NCBI GenBank assembly: GCA_045588655.1
Contig: JAZNEP010000022.1
Span: forward strand, 62,001 to 126,000
Direction of reading: 5' to 3'
Length of the DNA stretch: 64,000 nt
Source of the DNA: SVFI01 sp045588655
Lineage (GTDB): Bacteria; Bacillota; Clostridia; Lachnospirales; Lachnospiraceae
The position numbers were made by a program, and so were the translations under genes. This document shows positions 52,546 through 62,007 of the stretch, one piece after another. Below the pieces are notes generated by a model. That model did no database searches, was not told where the DNA came from, and saw nothing but the letters and a program-made list of their open reading frames with translations. Positions within the stretch are counted from its first letter, which is position 1; each line of letters starts with the position of its first letter.

Positions 52546-55188
52546 TTATTGAGGTGCCACTTCCTCAGGAGGCGGTGGCGGTGGCTGTTGTTGCTGCTGT
52601 TGCTGTTGTTGTGCAGCGGCCTGTTGCTGTTGCTGGATAGTCTGCTGTGCAGCCTGAATGGCAGCAATGTTGTTTGGATCCAGGAAATAAGTGGCTGTAT
52701 GAGGACAGTACTCAGACAAACCTGGGGTTCCGTCATCGGATGGCGGAATTTCAATGACTCCCGGTACCTGGAACGGACAGGTCGTGCAAGCGCTCATTCC
52801 TGTTGCGGCACAAACCATACCGGTTATGTGGACATCACAGGATAAGGTAGGAACGGTTCCTTCTGCAAAATATTCGGTAGCCAGATGTGCATCACAAATA
52901 CCTGCAATCGGAAGTTTACCTGATTTTGCACATATAGTTGCAGTCACAATTCCTGATGGCTTCGTAAAGGAAGCAGCAGGTAGATTTTCATGAATTTGCG
53001 ACATAACAGCCTTCCACATAGTTTTGGAAAGATTCTTCTCAGAAGAAGACTTCATCTTTACATTATTATCATATCCTGTCCAAGTGGAAGCGGTATAGTA
53101 TGGTGTAAAACCGGCAAACCACACGTCTTTATCATCGGTGGTGGTTCCGGTCTTTCCTGCCAGTGAGATATCTCCGCCAAAGTTGACTGCGCCACCGGTT
53201 CCTTTTGTTACAACATCGACCATGGCATCGGTCAGAAGATAAGCGGTAGTATCTTTGATTACTTGTCGGCTGTCCGGATTTGTGCGGTCAACCAAAACAT
53301 TGCCGTCATGATCCAGAATTTTAGTGAACAGTGTTGGTTCTATATAGGTTCCCTGATTAGCGATTGCCGCATAAGCAGCATTTAATTCCATATTGGTAAC
53401 ACCATCTGTCAAACCGCCAAGACCGAGAGATTGCGTGATGTCCGTAAAGATTTTGGTACCATCACTGGTATCTACTTCACGGCGTTCAACTAAAGTAGTG
53501 AATCCAAAATCAAGTAAGTAGTCAAAACCAAGCTGTGGGGAAATCTGTGTCAGTGTTTTTACAGTAACAATATTTAAGGACTGTTCGATACCGTAGCGAA
53601 CGGAACAGATTCCTTTATAACCGGAATACCAGTTGTGCACCGGTGTTCCGTCTTCGTATGCATAGGCCGCATCGTTTTGTACGGATGCAAGAGTCATACC
53701 AGCGCTGTCAAGAGCCGGAGCAAATGCTGCAAGCACTTTGAAGGTAGATCCCGGCTGTCTGGTTGTATCAGTCGCACGATTTAGTGTACGGCTGGCAATT
53801 TTGGTACCGCGACCACCTACCATGGCTACTACATGACCTGTAGTATGATCTTCCACTGTAATAGAAACCTGTGGCTGAGGTGTTAACGTGACATTTTCAT
53901 CATGCACTTTATCACCCGGCATAAGAATAGCTTCCTGATAGGCAGCAATGTCTTCATATGCAGCATCTTGAGATGTATAGAGCAGATCGTAGGCTGCACT
54001 CTGTTGCTGGAAATATTGTTTGAACATTTCAGTAGAGTGGTTCTCGAAATTGCCGTTACTTTTTTTCACTGTCAGCTGGTAATCAAGCAACCACTTAGTA
54101 TCTTCCGGATAATTAGCTTCATCATTGTAGACAGAGTCACAAATGCGCTGAATCGCAGGATCTTGTGTCGTGTGAATCTGAAGACCGCCGCTGTACACAA
54201 GTTTATAAGCCTGCGTCTCATTATAGCCTTTTTCTTCCATCAGAACTTCTGTGACTTGATCAATCAGAGCGTCGACAAAGTAAGTATTGATGGATTCGGT
54301 ATCTTTTTCCTCGTTTACAGTTTTTATGCGGCTGTAGACAGAGTCTGCCATGGCCGTATCATATTCAGGCTGTGTAATAAAGCCTTGTTCTAACATGTCA
54401 TCAAGTACTTTTTTTCGACGTTTTGCATTATCTTCCGGGTGTGAAATCGGATTATACCTTGATGGGTTCTGCGTAATTCCTGCGATAACTGCACACTCTG
54501 ACAAGGTCAGGTTAGATACAGGTTTATTAAAATAGCGCATGGATGCAGCCTGAACACCGAGTGTGTTCTGTCCAAGGTTGATGGAATTCATATAAAGCTC
54601 TAAGATGCTTTCCTTATCCATTCGTTTTTCAAGCTCGATTGCAAGGTACTGTTCCTGAATCTTTCGCTTTATTTTTTCGAAGTTGGAATTTTCACCGACC
54701 CAGCCTTCAAATACATTGTTTTTTAAAAGCTGCTGTGTAATTGTGCTGGCACCCTGTGTTAATTCGCGACTTTTGATAGCATCCCAGCCGGCACGGGCAA
54801 TACCTTTTATGTCGATACCGTTATGCTGGTAAAAGCGTGCGTCCTCAATAGCAACAAAGGCATCGGCCATGTTTTGAGGAATCTGCTCCATGTTTACATA
54901 ACTTCGATTTGAGTTGGTTCCGACAAGCTTTGCAATCTGTTTTCCTGTGGAATCATATACCACTGTCGCATAACCGGAAGGACGTACATCTAAACTGGAT
55001 ATGTCCGGTGCAGATGCGAGAATTCCTTTGAAAATACCAATTCCGAAGCAAACTCCGACAATTCCGGCTGAAAGAATACAGATTAGGAATGCCTTACAAA
55101 AGGCGAGTAAAAACATTTTGCTGAATTTAGTTGATTTTGAATTGAGCTGTCGCTGTTTACGGCGAATGCTCCTTTTGCCATAGTTCAT
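52546..55188 (-). CDS. penicillin-binding protein 1A (transglycosylase/transpeptidase)
   Basis: An 880-residue bifunctional class A PBP. Cytoplasmic Lys/Arg-rich N-terminus, one membrane helix (about 30-55), GT51 domain with FVAIEDARFYQHNGID, GASTITQQLLKN and the ELYMNSINLGQN motif, then a transpeptidase with SxxK in RQPGSTFKVLA, SxN in the QSLNIVT region, and KTGTT. The extracytoplasmic C-terminus has seven Cys in about 100 residues and ends in poly-Gln/poly-Pro. Start at MNYGKRS (ATG 55188) with GGGAGG 8 bp upstream; two further upstream ATGs are poorer. Gene symbol is withheld because several PBP1A paralogues are likely. Confidence 0.95.
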   Translation of the reverse strand: MNYGKRSIRRKQRQLNSKSTKFSKMFLLAFCKAFLICILSAGIVGVCFGIGIFKGILASAPDISSLDVRPSGYATVVYDSTGKQIAKLVGTNSNRSYVNMEQIPQNMADAFVAIEDARFYQHNGIDIKGIARAGWDAIKSRELTQGASTITQQLLKNNVFEGWVGENSNFEKIKRKIQEQYLAIELEKRMDKESILELYMNSINLGQNTLGVQAASMRYFNKPVSNLTLSECAVIAGITQNPSRYNPISHPEDNAKRRKKVLDDMLEQGFITQPEYDTAMADSVYSRIKTVNEEKDTESINTYFVDALIDQVTEVLMEEKGYNETQAYKLVYSGGLQIHTTQDPAIQRICDSVYNDEANYPEDTKWLLDYQLTVKKSNGNFENHSTEMFKQYFQQQSAAYDLLYTSQDAAYEDIAAYQEAILMPGDKVHDENVTLTPQPQVSITVEDHTTGHVVAMVGGRGTKIASRTLNRATDTTRQPGSTFKVLAAFAPALDSAGMTLASVQNDAAYAYEDGTPVHNWYSGYKGICSVRYGIEQSLNIVTVKTLTQISPQLGFDYLLDFGFTTLVERREVDTSDGTKIFTDITQSLGLGGLTDGVTNMELNAAYAAIANQGTYIEPTLFTKILDHDGNVLVDRTNPDSRQVIKDTTAYLLTDAMVDVVTKGTGGAVNFGGDISLAGKTGTTTDDKDVWFAGFTPYYTASTWTGYDNNVKMKSSSEKNLSKTMWKAVMSQIHENLPAASFTKPSGIVTATICAKSGKLPIAGICDAHLATEYFAEGTVPTLSCDVHITGMVCAATGMSACTTCPFQVPGVIEIPPSDDGTPGLSEYCPHTATYFLDPNNIAAIQAAQQTIQQQQQAAAQQQQQQQQQPPPPPPEEVAPQ

Positions 55189-55385
55189 GAACATAGCCTC
55201 CCTATTCTTCATGATTATACCAAAAACAGACATTAAATGAAAGAAAAATCTTCCATATTAAGAATTGTACACAATTAAAAACAAATCTATACGAAAAAAT
55301 TTTTTTTGTTCGCACATTTTGTTGACCTTATGAGTTATGATAGTGAAAGGCCTTTCAAATGATACGACGGACAGGTGGTGGACTT

Positions 55386-55919
55386 ATGGATAAAACAGAA
55401 TACGAAAGAATTGCAAAGGAAAACCTGGATATGGTGTACCGGATTGCTCTCAGTCATACAGGAAAAGAAGCAGATGCGGACGATGTAGTACAGCAGACGT
55501 TCTACAAACTTCTCATATCTTCGGGGAAGTTTGCGGATGAAGAGCATATAAAAAGATGGCTGATCCGCGTCTGTATTAACGAATGCAACAGTATGTTTTC
55601 CGGGTTCTGGAGGAAAAAAGTGAAGATGTTTTCTGAGATGGCTTCCTGGGAAGAGGATGCGCAATACGAACCGGGACAATCGATGACAGGCAGAGAATCC
55701 GTGCTGGAGGATCCGGTGTTTGCACAACAGAAAAAGAGAGAGCTGTTAGAGGCACTGGGAAATCTTCCGCAGGTTTGTAGAAGCGTACTTTATCTGTTTT
55801 ATTATGAAGGATACAAAACACGCGAGATTGCACAGATTTTAAATGTGCGCGAGGCTACGGTCCGAACCAGGCTGGTCCGCGGACGAAAATTGTTAAAAGA
55901 AGAGCTGAAGGAGGCATGA
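55386..55919 (+). CDS. ECF-type RNA polymerase sigma factor
   Basis: A 177-residue protein: region 2 in MVYRIALSHTGKEADADDVVQ, TFYKLL, IKRWLIRVCINECNSMF; region 4 in LPQVCRSVLYLFYYEGYKTR, EIAQILNVREATVRTRLVRGR. Start at 55386 after GGTGG; an upstream ATG (55359) is possible. Followed 4 bp later by its probable anti-sigma. Confidence 0.9.
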   Translation: MDKTEYERIAKENLDMVYRIALSHTGKEADADDVVQQTFYKLLISSGKFADEEHIKRWLIRVCINECNSMFSGFWRKKVKMFSEMASWEEDAQYEPGQSMTGRESVLEDPVFAQQKKRELLEALGNLPQVCRSVLYLFYYEGYKTREIAQILNVREATVRTRLVRGRKLLKEELKEA

Positions 55920-55923
55920 GAGT

Positions 55924-56445
55924 ATGAAAATGCAGGAAAAGTTCAAACAGACATTTGATGAGGTGCATGCGCCGGAAGACTTACTTGGAAAGGTGATGGA
56001 ACTTGATATGAAAAAGAAAGAATTTAAGACAAGAAACATGGTGAAGGCAGCAGTATGTGCACTTGCGGTAGCAACGGGAGTGTTTGCCGCGGGAAACGGA
56101 ATCTGCTATGCGGCGACCGGAGAGTCGCTTATGACAAATGTAAAGATTATCATCAACGGAGAAGAACTGGACGCGGCAGATATGCAATGGCAGAAACACG
56201 GAGAGGAATGGCATGGAAGTACTGAACTCACTGGTAAGGATGGCATATCGAGAGGTGTAGATTTTACCACTGTCGAGAATCCGGAAGATATAGTGATTGA
56301 TATTGTCACAGAAGAGGAGACCGGGGAAGACGGTAAGGTAGAAGAAACTGTGAGAATGGAAGTTGACGAAGAAGATGTAGATTCTGTAATGTATGAGGAG
56401 GAAGAGAAGGTAAATTCTTCCGAGGATATGGACGAGACCGAATAA
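55924..56445 (+). CDS. putative membrane anti-sigma-type protein
   Basis: A 173-residue protein: short cytoplasmic N-terminus (about 1-40, FKQTFDEVHAPEDLLGKV), one membrane helix (about 42-60, AAVCALAVATGVFAAGNGI), and an acidic extracytoplasmic C-terminus (EEETGEDGKVEETVRME). No zinc anti-sigma motif. Role inferred from the pairing with the ECF sigma just upstream. The tail is unusually acidic. Confidence 0.75.
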   Translation: MKMQEKFKQTFDEVHAPEDLLGKVMELDMKKKEFKTRNMVKAAVCALAVATGVFAAGNGICYAATGESLMTNVKIIINGEELDAADMQWQKHGEEWHGSTELTGKDGISRGVDFTTVENPEDIVIDIVTEEETGEDGKVEETVRMEVDEEDVDSVMYEEEEKVNSSEDMDETE

Positions 56446-56522
56446 TTCGGATATAATTGTTCCAGATTTGTTTTCGGAGGCTCCGGAAAGCGGAGCACTC
56501 CGGACAGAAACGGAGCAGAGAT

Positions 56523-57137
56523 ATGAAAATTATTCTGGAACAGGCAGAAGGTGAAATTATAGAAAAAAAATCCCGGTTTATTGCAACAATGCGACCGGTT
56601 CAGTCACAGGAAGAAGCTGAGTTGTTTATTTCCCAGTGTAAGAAAAAGTATTGGGATGCAAAGCATAATTGCAGCGCTTATGTGATTGGAGAAAAGAATG
56701 AAGTCATGCATTCCTCAGATGACGGAGAACCGAGCGGAACGGCGGGAAGGCCGATGCTGGCGGTTTTGACCGGGCAGGAGATTCATAATGTAGCAGTGGT
56801 GGTGACGAGGTACTTCGGAGGAGTATTGCTCGGAACAGGAGGACTGGTACGTGCATATCAAGGTGCGGTAAATGCGGCGATTGCAAACTGCCGGGTAGAA
56901 GAACAGATTGATCTTCAGCTTTTGACGGTTACCGTAGAATACGGTGAAATAGGGAAAATCCAGTATTTTATGGAGCAAAAGCAGGAGTATCGATTGGAAG
57001 AGGTACAGTATGGTGCAAGTGTAGATTTTCACATAGCTGTCCCTGTGGAGATGACAGAGCAGGTGAAAAAAGAGCTGGTACAGCTTACCAGCGGGAAGGC
57101 GGTCATTGAGCAAGGTGAAATTGTGCCATCGGTGTAA
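56523..57137 (+). CDS. YigZ family (IMPACT-like) protein
   Basis: A 204-residue protein of the YigZ/UPF0029 family: KKSRFIATMRPVQSQEEAE, HNCSAYVIGE, SSDDGEPSGTAGRPML, VTRYFGGVLLGTGGLVRAY. Start 56523 has GGAGCAGAG before it; an upstream start is longer than family members. Function in E. coli is unclear; IMPACT-type proteins affect translation control. Conserved and full length. Confidence 0.92.
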   Translation: MKIILEQAEGEIIEKKSRFIATMRPVQSQEEAELFISQCKKKYWDAKHNCSAYVIGEKNEVMHSSDDGEPSGTAGRPMLAVLTGQEIHNVAVVVTRYFGGVLLGTGGLVRAYQGAVNAAIANCRVEEQIDLQLLTVTVEYGEIGKIQYFMEQKQEYRLEEVQYGASVDFHIAVPVEMTEQVKKELVQLTSGKAVIEQGEIVPSV

Positions 57138-57161
57138 CTTGATGAGAAGAATGAGGTAGGT

Positions 57162-57710
57162 ATGAAACTGAGTATGAAACATGGTTGGAAAAAGAGAATA
57201 GTGCTTCTGGTGCTGGTGCTCGTTGTATGCATGATAACAGCCTGTGTGCGGGAAGAGGAGAATACAACGCAAAAGGACGGTACCGATTTATTGGGCGAGG
57301 AGAATCTTGGCTTGATTCATGAAAAAACGGATGAGTTGCTCAGGGATACGGCGACAGCAGGCGGAGTGTGGGCAGAGCTGACAGATCTGCAGCCTTTTGT
57401 TCTGTATATATCCACAGAGAATGGAGAGGTGACGCAGTTATATGATGTGTATCGAGCCACCTATACATCCAGAACGGATGTACACACGGAGCGATATCTG
57501 GTGGCGTATTACAGAGATATTGAACTGCAGGAGCAGGGGGGAGAGAAAATCATGAAGTTGGGAGAACCGATTCCAATTGGTCAGATTGTGGAAGTATCGA
57601 TGACAGCAGAGGATGGCGGACATGTCATAGGATACAAATCGCAGCCGGAAATGGAAAAAGATGTACTGGAGTCACAGGAGACCAATATTACACATCAAAT
57701 ACAATTCTAA
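57162..57710 (+). CDS. small lipoprotein
   Basis: A 182-residue lipoprotein: signal helix (about 10-27) and lipobox MITAC. The mature part is acidic, unrecognised, with VAYYRDIELQEQGGEKIMKL. It follows yigZ by 24 bp. Probably surface-exposed. Confidence 0.8.
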   Translation: MKLSMKHGWKKRIVLLVLVLVVCMITACVREEENTTQKDGTDLLGEENLGLIHEKTDELLRDTATAGGVWAELTDLQPFVLYISTENGEVTQLYDVYRATYTSRTDVHTERYLVAYYRDIELQEQGGEKIMKLGEPIPIGQIVEVSMTAEDGGHVIGYKSQPEMEKDVLESQETNITHQIQF

Positions 57711-57769
57711 CAAGAATAATTTAACGTCGTTCGACAAACATTCCTTTTAATATTTTTTGAATGAATCGC

Positions 57770-57801
57770 AAAAAAAGTGGCCCATGGCGGCCACCTTTTT
57801 G
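57770..57801. terminator. bidirectional terminator
   Basis: GTGGCC / GGCCAC stem with A and T runs on either side; between the lipoprotein and typA, which converge. Confidence 0.85.
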
Positions 57802-57838
57802 GATACATATTTTATGAAGATGAATATTTGCAAAACAG

Positions 57839-59671
57839 TTATGCCTTTTTAAATCCGGCTCTTTTTCGCATGGTCGGATCGAGAATCTTTTTACGGATGC
57901 GCAGACTCTCAGGAGTCACTTCCAGGAGTTCGTCCGTGTCGATAAAATCAAGTGCCTGTTCCAGGGAAAGAATTCGCGGTGGTGAAAGTCGAAGCGCCTC
58001 GTCCGCACCGGAGGAACGAGTGTTGGTAAGCTGTTTTTTCTTGCAGACATTAATTTCCACATCTTCCGCTTTTCCGGTTTCACCGATTACCATACCGGCG
58101 TATACTTTGGTTCCGGCACCAATAAAAAGGGTACCGCGCTCCTGGGCATTATATAAACCATAGGTGATGGCTTCTCCGGTTTCAAAGGCAATGAGAGACC
58201 CTTGACTGCGGTACATCATATCTCCCTTGTACGGACCATATCCTTGGAAGGAAGTATTGAGAATACCATTTCCCTTTGTGTCTGTCATAAATTCTCCACG
58301 GTAACCGATAAGTCCGCGAGATGGAATAGAGAACTCAAGACGGGTATATCCGCCGCTGGTTTGTCCCATACTCAGCAATTCCCCTTTTCGCGTGGAAAGT
58401 TTTTGAATAACAGAACCGGAAAATTCTTCCGGCACATCGACGTAAGCTGTTTCAATCGGCTCCAATTTTTTTCCGCTTTCGTCCGTTTTATATAGAACTT
58501 CTGCTTTTGAAACGGCAAACTCATATCCTTCACGTCGCATATTTTCAATCAGTACGGATAAATGAAGTTCACCGCGACCGGAAACTTTGAACACCTCTGT
58601 TGTGTCTGTTTCTTCTACGCGCAAAGAGACGTCTGTGTTGAGCTCACGAAACAGACGGTCGCGTAAATGACGGCTTGTGACATATTTGCCCTCTTGTCCT
58701 GCAAGCGGAGAATCATTGACCATAAAGTGCATGGCAATGGTCGGCTCGGAAATCTTTTGGAATGGAATCGGATTTGGAGCAAGCAAAGAACAGAGCGTAT
58801 CACCGATATGAATGTCTGCAATTCCGGAGATTGCTACAATGGATCCGATGCCGGCTTCCTTTACTTCTACCTTTTTCAATCCGTCAAATTCATACAGCTT
58901 AGATACTTTCACTTTCTTCATTTTGTCCGGTTCATGATGGTTAACAATTACAACCTCCTGATTCACACAGAGAGTACCATTGTCGACCTTTCCGACACCG
59001 ATACGTCCCACATACTCATTGTAGTCGATGGTGCTGATCAGAAGCTGGGTACCTTCCTCTGGATCGCCTTCCGGTGCTGGAATATAATCTAAAATCGTTT
59101 CAAACAAAGGTATCATGTCTTTTCCAGGTGTATTGATATCCAGCGAGGCAGTTCCGGCTTTTGCGGATGCAAATACAAACGGACAATCGAGTTGCCATTC
59201 ATCGGCTTCTAAATCAATAAAAAGCTCAAGTACTTCATCAATAACTTCGGCTGGACGAGCTTCCGGGCGATCAATTTTGTTGACACATACAATAACCGGA
59301 AGTTTCAGTTCCAGTGCCTTTCGAAGCACGAATTTGGTCTGAGGCATGGCGCCTTCAAATGCATCGACGACAAGGATGACACCGTTTACCATTTTCAGTA
59401 CACGTTCTACTTCGCCACCAAAGTCAGCATGTCCCGGAGTGTCGATGATGTTGATTTTGGTATCTTTATATGTGACTGCGGTATTTTTAGAAAGAATCGT
59501 AATTCCACGTTCTCTTTCGATATCGTTAGAGTCCATGACGCGTTCTGCTACTTCAGCGCCGGCGCGGAACACACCGCTTTGTTTTAATAATTCATCGACC
59601 AGAGTTGTTTTTCCATGGTCAACATGGGCAATAATAGCAACATTTCGGATGTCATTTCTTGTTGTTTTCAT
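57839..59671 (-). CDS. typA: translational GTPase TypA/BipA
   Basis: A 610-residue ribosome-binding GTPase. G1 in IAHVDHGKTTLVDELLKQSG, G2 ERGITI, G3 DTPGHADFGGEVE, G4 VCVNKIDRPEARPA. C-terminal domain ends TPESLRIRKKILDPTMRKR. Start at MKTTRNDIRN (59671, minus strand) with GAGGAAATATC before it; an upstream start adds about 49 residues without family support. Monocistronic. Confidence 0.96.
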   Translation of the reverse strand: MKTTRNDIRNVAIIAHVDHGKTTLVDELLKQSGVFRAGAEVAERVMDSNDIERERGITILSKNTAVTYKDTKINIIDTPGHADFGGEVERVLKMVNGVILVVDAFEGAMPQTKFVLRKALELKLPVIVCVNKIDRPEARPAEVIDEVLELFIDLEADEWQLDCPFVFASAKAGTASLDINTPGKDMIPLFETILDYIPAPEGDPEEGTQLLISTIDYNEYVGRIGVGKVDNGTLCVNQEVVIVNHHEPDKMKKVKVSKLYEFDGLKKVEVKEAGIGSIVAISGIADIHIGDTLCSLLAPNPIPFQKISEPTIAMHFMVNDSPLAGQEGKYVTSRHLRDRLFRELNTDVSLRVEETDTTEVFKVSGRGELHLSVLIENMRREGYEFAVSKAEVLYKTDESGKKLEPIETAYVDVPEEFSGSVIQKLSTRKGELLSMGQTSGGYTRLEFSIPSRGLIGYRGEFMTDTKGNGILNTSFQGYGPYKGDMMYRSQGSLIAFETGEAITYGLYNAQERGTLFIGAGTKVYAGMVIGETGKAEDVEINVCKKKQLTNTRSSGADEALRLSPPRILSLEQALDFIDTDELLEVTPESLRIRKKILDPTMRKRAGFKKA

Positions 59672-59835
59672 GATATTTCCTCTTTTTCTTTTATTCTCAA
59701 ACGACATTAGTCTACCACAAATGTCGTAAAAAGCAACTATGTGTCGATGAAACAATGTCATAAAAATGGAATACACACATAAATTTATATAGCATGACAG
59801 GAAAAAATTCTTGATCAAAGAAGGGAGAACAAAAA

Positions 59836-60513
59836 ATGACAGATAAGGTAATTGAAAACAATCAGGTAGTAGTAATCGGAGAAATCGTGGGGGATTTTGT
59901 GTATAGCCACGAGATATTCGGAGAAGGATTTTATATGGTAGATTTACTCGTTCCCAGATTAAGTGATTCTGCTGATCTGATTCCGCTTATGGTATCCGAA
60001 AGACTGATGGATGTGGAAAAGGATTATCGGGGAACAACGATTATGGTAAGCGGACAATTTCGTTCGTATAATCGCCATGAAGAACATAAAAACAGATTGA
60101 TTCTTTCTGTTTTTGTAAGAGAAGTAGAGTTTTTAGAAGATGTGCCGGAAAATGAAAAAACAAATTATATCTTTCTGGACGGGTATATATGTAAAGAACC
60201 GGTATATCGGAAAACACCGCTTGGAAGAGAGATTGCAGACATATTGCTGGCGGTTAATCGTCCGTATGGGAAAAGTGATTATATCCCTTGTATCAGTTGG
60301 GGAAGAAATGCGCGCTATTCCAGTAATTTTCAGGTGGGAGAAAGATGCAGAATCTGGGGAAGAATCCAAAGCAGAGAATATATGAAAAAGATCTCGGATG
60401 AAGAAGCGGAGAAACGAATTGCATATGAGGTAAGTGTCAGCAAGCTGGAACTTGCACAAGACGAAGAGGGGCTTGAAACAGAAACGCAGGAAGCGGTATT
60501 GCAGGAAGTGTAA
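59836..60513 (+). CDS. tandem OB-fold single-stranded DNA-binding-like protein
   Basis: A 225-residue protein with two weak SSB/OB-fold halves: first (about 1-100) with NQVVVIGEIVGDFVY and GTTIMVSGQFRSYNRHEE; second (about 105-215) with YIFLDGYICKEPVYRKTP, GREIADILLAVNRPYGK and CISWGRNARYSSNFQVG. The housekeeping Ssb is a single OB-fold with an acidic tip, absent here. Function uncertain; it may be a Lachnospiraceae-specific accessory SSB. Confidence 0.72.
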   Translation: MTDKVIENNQVVVIGEIVGDFVYSHEIFGEGFYMVDLLVPRLSDSADLIPLMVSERLMDVEKDYRGTTIMVSGQFRSYNRHEEHKNRLILSVFVREVEFLEDVPENEKTNYIFLDGYICKEPVYRKTPLGREIADILLAVNRPYGKSDYIPCISWGRNARYSSNFQVGERCRIWGRIQSREYMKKISDEEAEKRIAYEVSVSKLELAQDEEGLETETQEAVLQEV

Positions 60514-60550
60514 AAAAGTAAAATAGAAATCAGCAATTGAAATTGAAAGA

Positions 60551-60606
60551 GGGAGTGTCATGAAACAGAAAAAGCATTCAATGCCAAATCATGATACTCT
60601 TTTTTC
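60551..60606 (+). terminator. terminator after the OB-fold gene
   Basis: GAGTGTCATG / CATGATACTC (one G-U), then T6. A small frame MKQKKHSM... starts inside it. Confidence 0.8.
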
Positions 60607-60651
60607 ATTTTATATACATATATAGTAAAATTTTGAAAAGTCCGAAAAGGA

Positions 60652-60681
60652 TTGACAAGAACAGGGGAAGAATGCTATGCT
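60652..60681 (+). promoter_or_regulatory. promoter of dapA
   Basis: TTGACA, 18 bp, TATGCT with TGC upstream (extended -10). Confidence 0.8.
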
Positions 60682-60724
60682 TGCTTTAAGGTTCTGATTC
60701 GAAGATGCAGAACTGACATAGGAT

Positions 60725-60934
60725 AATAGATAGAGGTCGCGTTTTTCAAGAGTATATGCCGTGATGCAGCAGGTGCAGGTGAGCGGTATAAAAAGGGGAA
60801 AATGCCGAAAGGAAATCGGGTCTGTACCTTTTTCCTTGGGCATACAGTTAAGAGCTGTATGACTGTCATCAGTAATTGATGGGGAGCTATCGGAACAGGT
60901 TTTTGAAGTCGGCTCTTTTCATGTCGGCTTTTTT
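60725..60934 (+). promoter_or_regulatory. lysine riboswitch (L box) and terminator
   Basis: Conserved L-box elements: AGAGGTCGCG, AAGAGTAT, AGGTGAGCGG, GGGGAAAATGCCGAAAGG, and GGGGAGCTATCGGAACAG. P1 pairs GATAG (60729-60733) with CTATC (60887-60891). A terminator follows: AAGTCGGC / GTCGGCTT (60906-60930), two G-U pairs, then T run. Lysine binding should favour termination before dapA. Confidence 0.93.
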
Positions 60935-61017
60935 ATTTATCAAAGCCACATAAAATGAATGGCAGAGATAAACGTTAATCGAAGCGATTCCCACAGAAAT
61001 GAAGGAGGAAGAAGAAT

Positions 61018-61905
61018 ATGTCAATTTTTACAGGAGCAGGTGTAGCGATTGTCACACCATTTCACGCAGATGGAAGTGTAAACTATGAGGCGTTTGCAAA
61101 GCAGATTGAACTTCAGATTGCAGGAGGATCCGATGCAATTATTGTATGTGGGACAACAGGAGAGGCGTCCACATTGTCACATGAGGAGCATTTAGAAGTA
61201 ATCCGGTACTGTGTTGAGGTGGTAAACAAGAGAATACCGGTGATAGCAGGAACAGGGTCAAATTGTACAGAGACTGCAATATATTTGTCACAGGAAGCTG
61301 AAAAAGCAGGAGCAGACGGACTGTTGGTTGTGACACCATATTATAACAAATGTACTCAAAAAGGTTTGGCAGAGCATTTTACAATGGTAGCCAACGCGGT
61401 TAAAATCCCAATCATTCTTTACAATATTCCTGGTAGAACAGGTGGTGTATTTATTGAGCCTGAGACGGTGGTTCAATTGTGCAAAGAAGTTCCGAACATC
61501 GTAGGTGTAAAGGATGCAACAGGAAATATTTCAAAAGTGGCAAAATTAATGTCTATCGCAGATGGTTGCGTAGATGTGTACAGCGGAAATGATGAACAGA
61601 TTGTTCCGATTCTTTCCCTCGGTGGTAAAGGCGTTATTTCAGTATTATCGAATGTGGCACCACAGCAGACACATGATATCTGTGCGAAATATTTTGAGGG
61701 AGATGTTGAAGGAAGCCGTAAGATTCAGTTAGAGGCGATTGAACTGATTGATGCTCTCTTCTGCGAGGTGAATCCGATTCCTGTGAAAGCGGGATTGAAT
61801 CTTATGGGATTGGAAGCAGGACCAATGCGTAGACCATTGACGGATATGGAACCACAGAATGTAGCAAAACTGGAAGCAGCTATGAAAGGTTTCGGTATTT
61901 TATAA
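61018..61905 (+). CDS. dapA: 4-hydroxy-tetrahydrodipicolinate synthase
   Basis: A 295-residue TIM-barrel enzyme of lysine/diaminopimelate synthesis: CGTTGEASTLSHEEH (about 43-57), YYNKCTQKGL, ILYNIPGRTGG (catalytic Tyr) and VGVKDATGN (Schiff-base Lys). Condenses pyruvate with aspartate semialdehyde. GAAGGAGG precedes ATG. Behind a lysine riboswitch. Confidence 0.97.
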   Translation: MSIFTGAGVAIVTPFHADGSVNYEAFAKQIELQIAGGSDAIIVCGTTGEASTLSHEEHLEVIRYCVEVVNKRIPVIAGTGSNCTETAIYLSQEAEKAGADGLLVVTPYYNKCTQKGLAEHFTMVANAVKIPIILYNIPGRTGGVFIEPETVVQLCKEVPNIVGVKDATGNISKVAKLMSIADGCVDVYSGNDEQIVPILSLGGKGVISVLSNVAPQQTHDICAKYFEGDVEGSRKIQLEAIELIDALFCEVNPIPVKAGLNLMGLEAGPMRRPLTDMEPQNVAKLEAAMKGFGIL

Positions 61906-61919
61906 TAGTGAAAAATATG

Positions 61920-61957
61920 TGGCAGGCAGAGGCAGGAACCATCTGCCTGTCATTTTA
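61920..61957 (+). terminator. hairpin between dapA and dapB
   Basis: TGGCAGGCAGA / TCTGCCTGTCA (one G-U) followed by TTTTATC. May attenuate read-through into dapB; weak U run. Confidence 0.65.
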
Positions 61958-62007
61958 TCAGAAGAAAGTAAAACGAAGAGAATATAAAAAGAAAAGAGGA
62001 AAATAAG

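Noticed and set aside
53902..54393. 163-residue frame antisense to PBP1A
   Set aside because: Opposite strand of the conserved transglycosylase region; Phe/Ile-rich shadow.
55924..56445. Sigma-partner as a classical zinc anti-sigma factor
   Set aside because: No HxxxCxxC motif; only the single membrane helix and gene pairing support an anti-sigma role.
58202..59729. Long frames antisense to typA
   Set aside because: Shadows of a highly conserved GTPase on the opposite strand; no ribosome binding sites or family signals.
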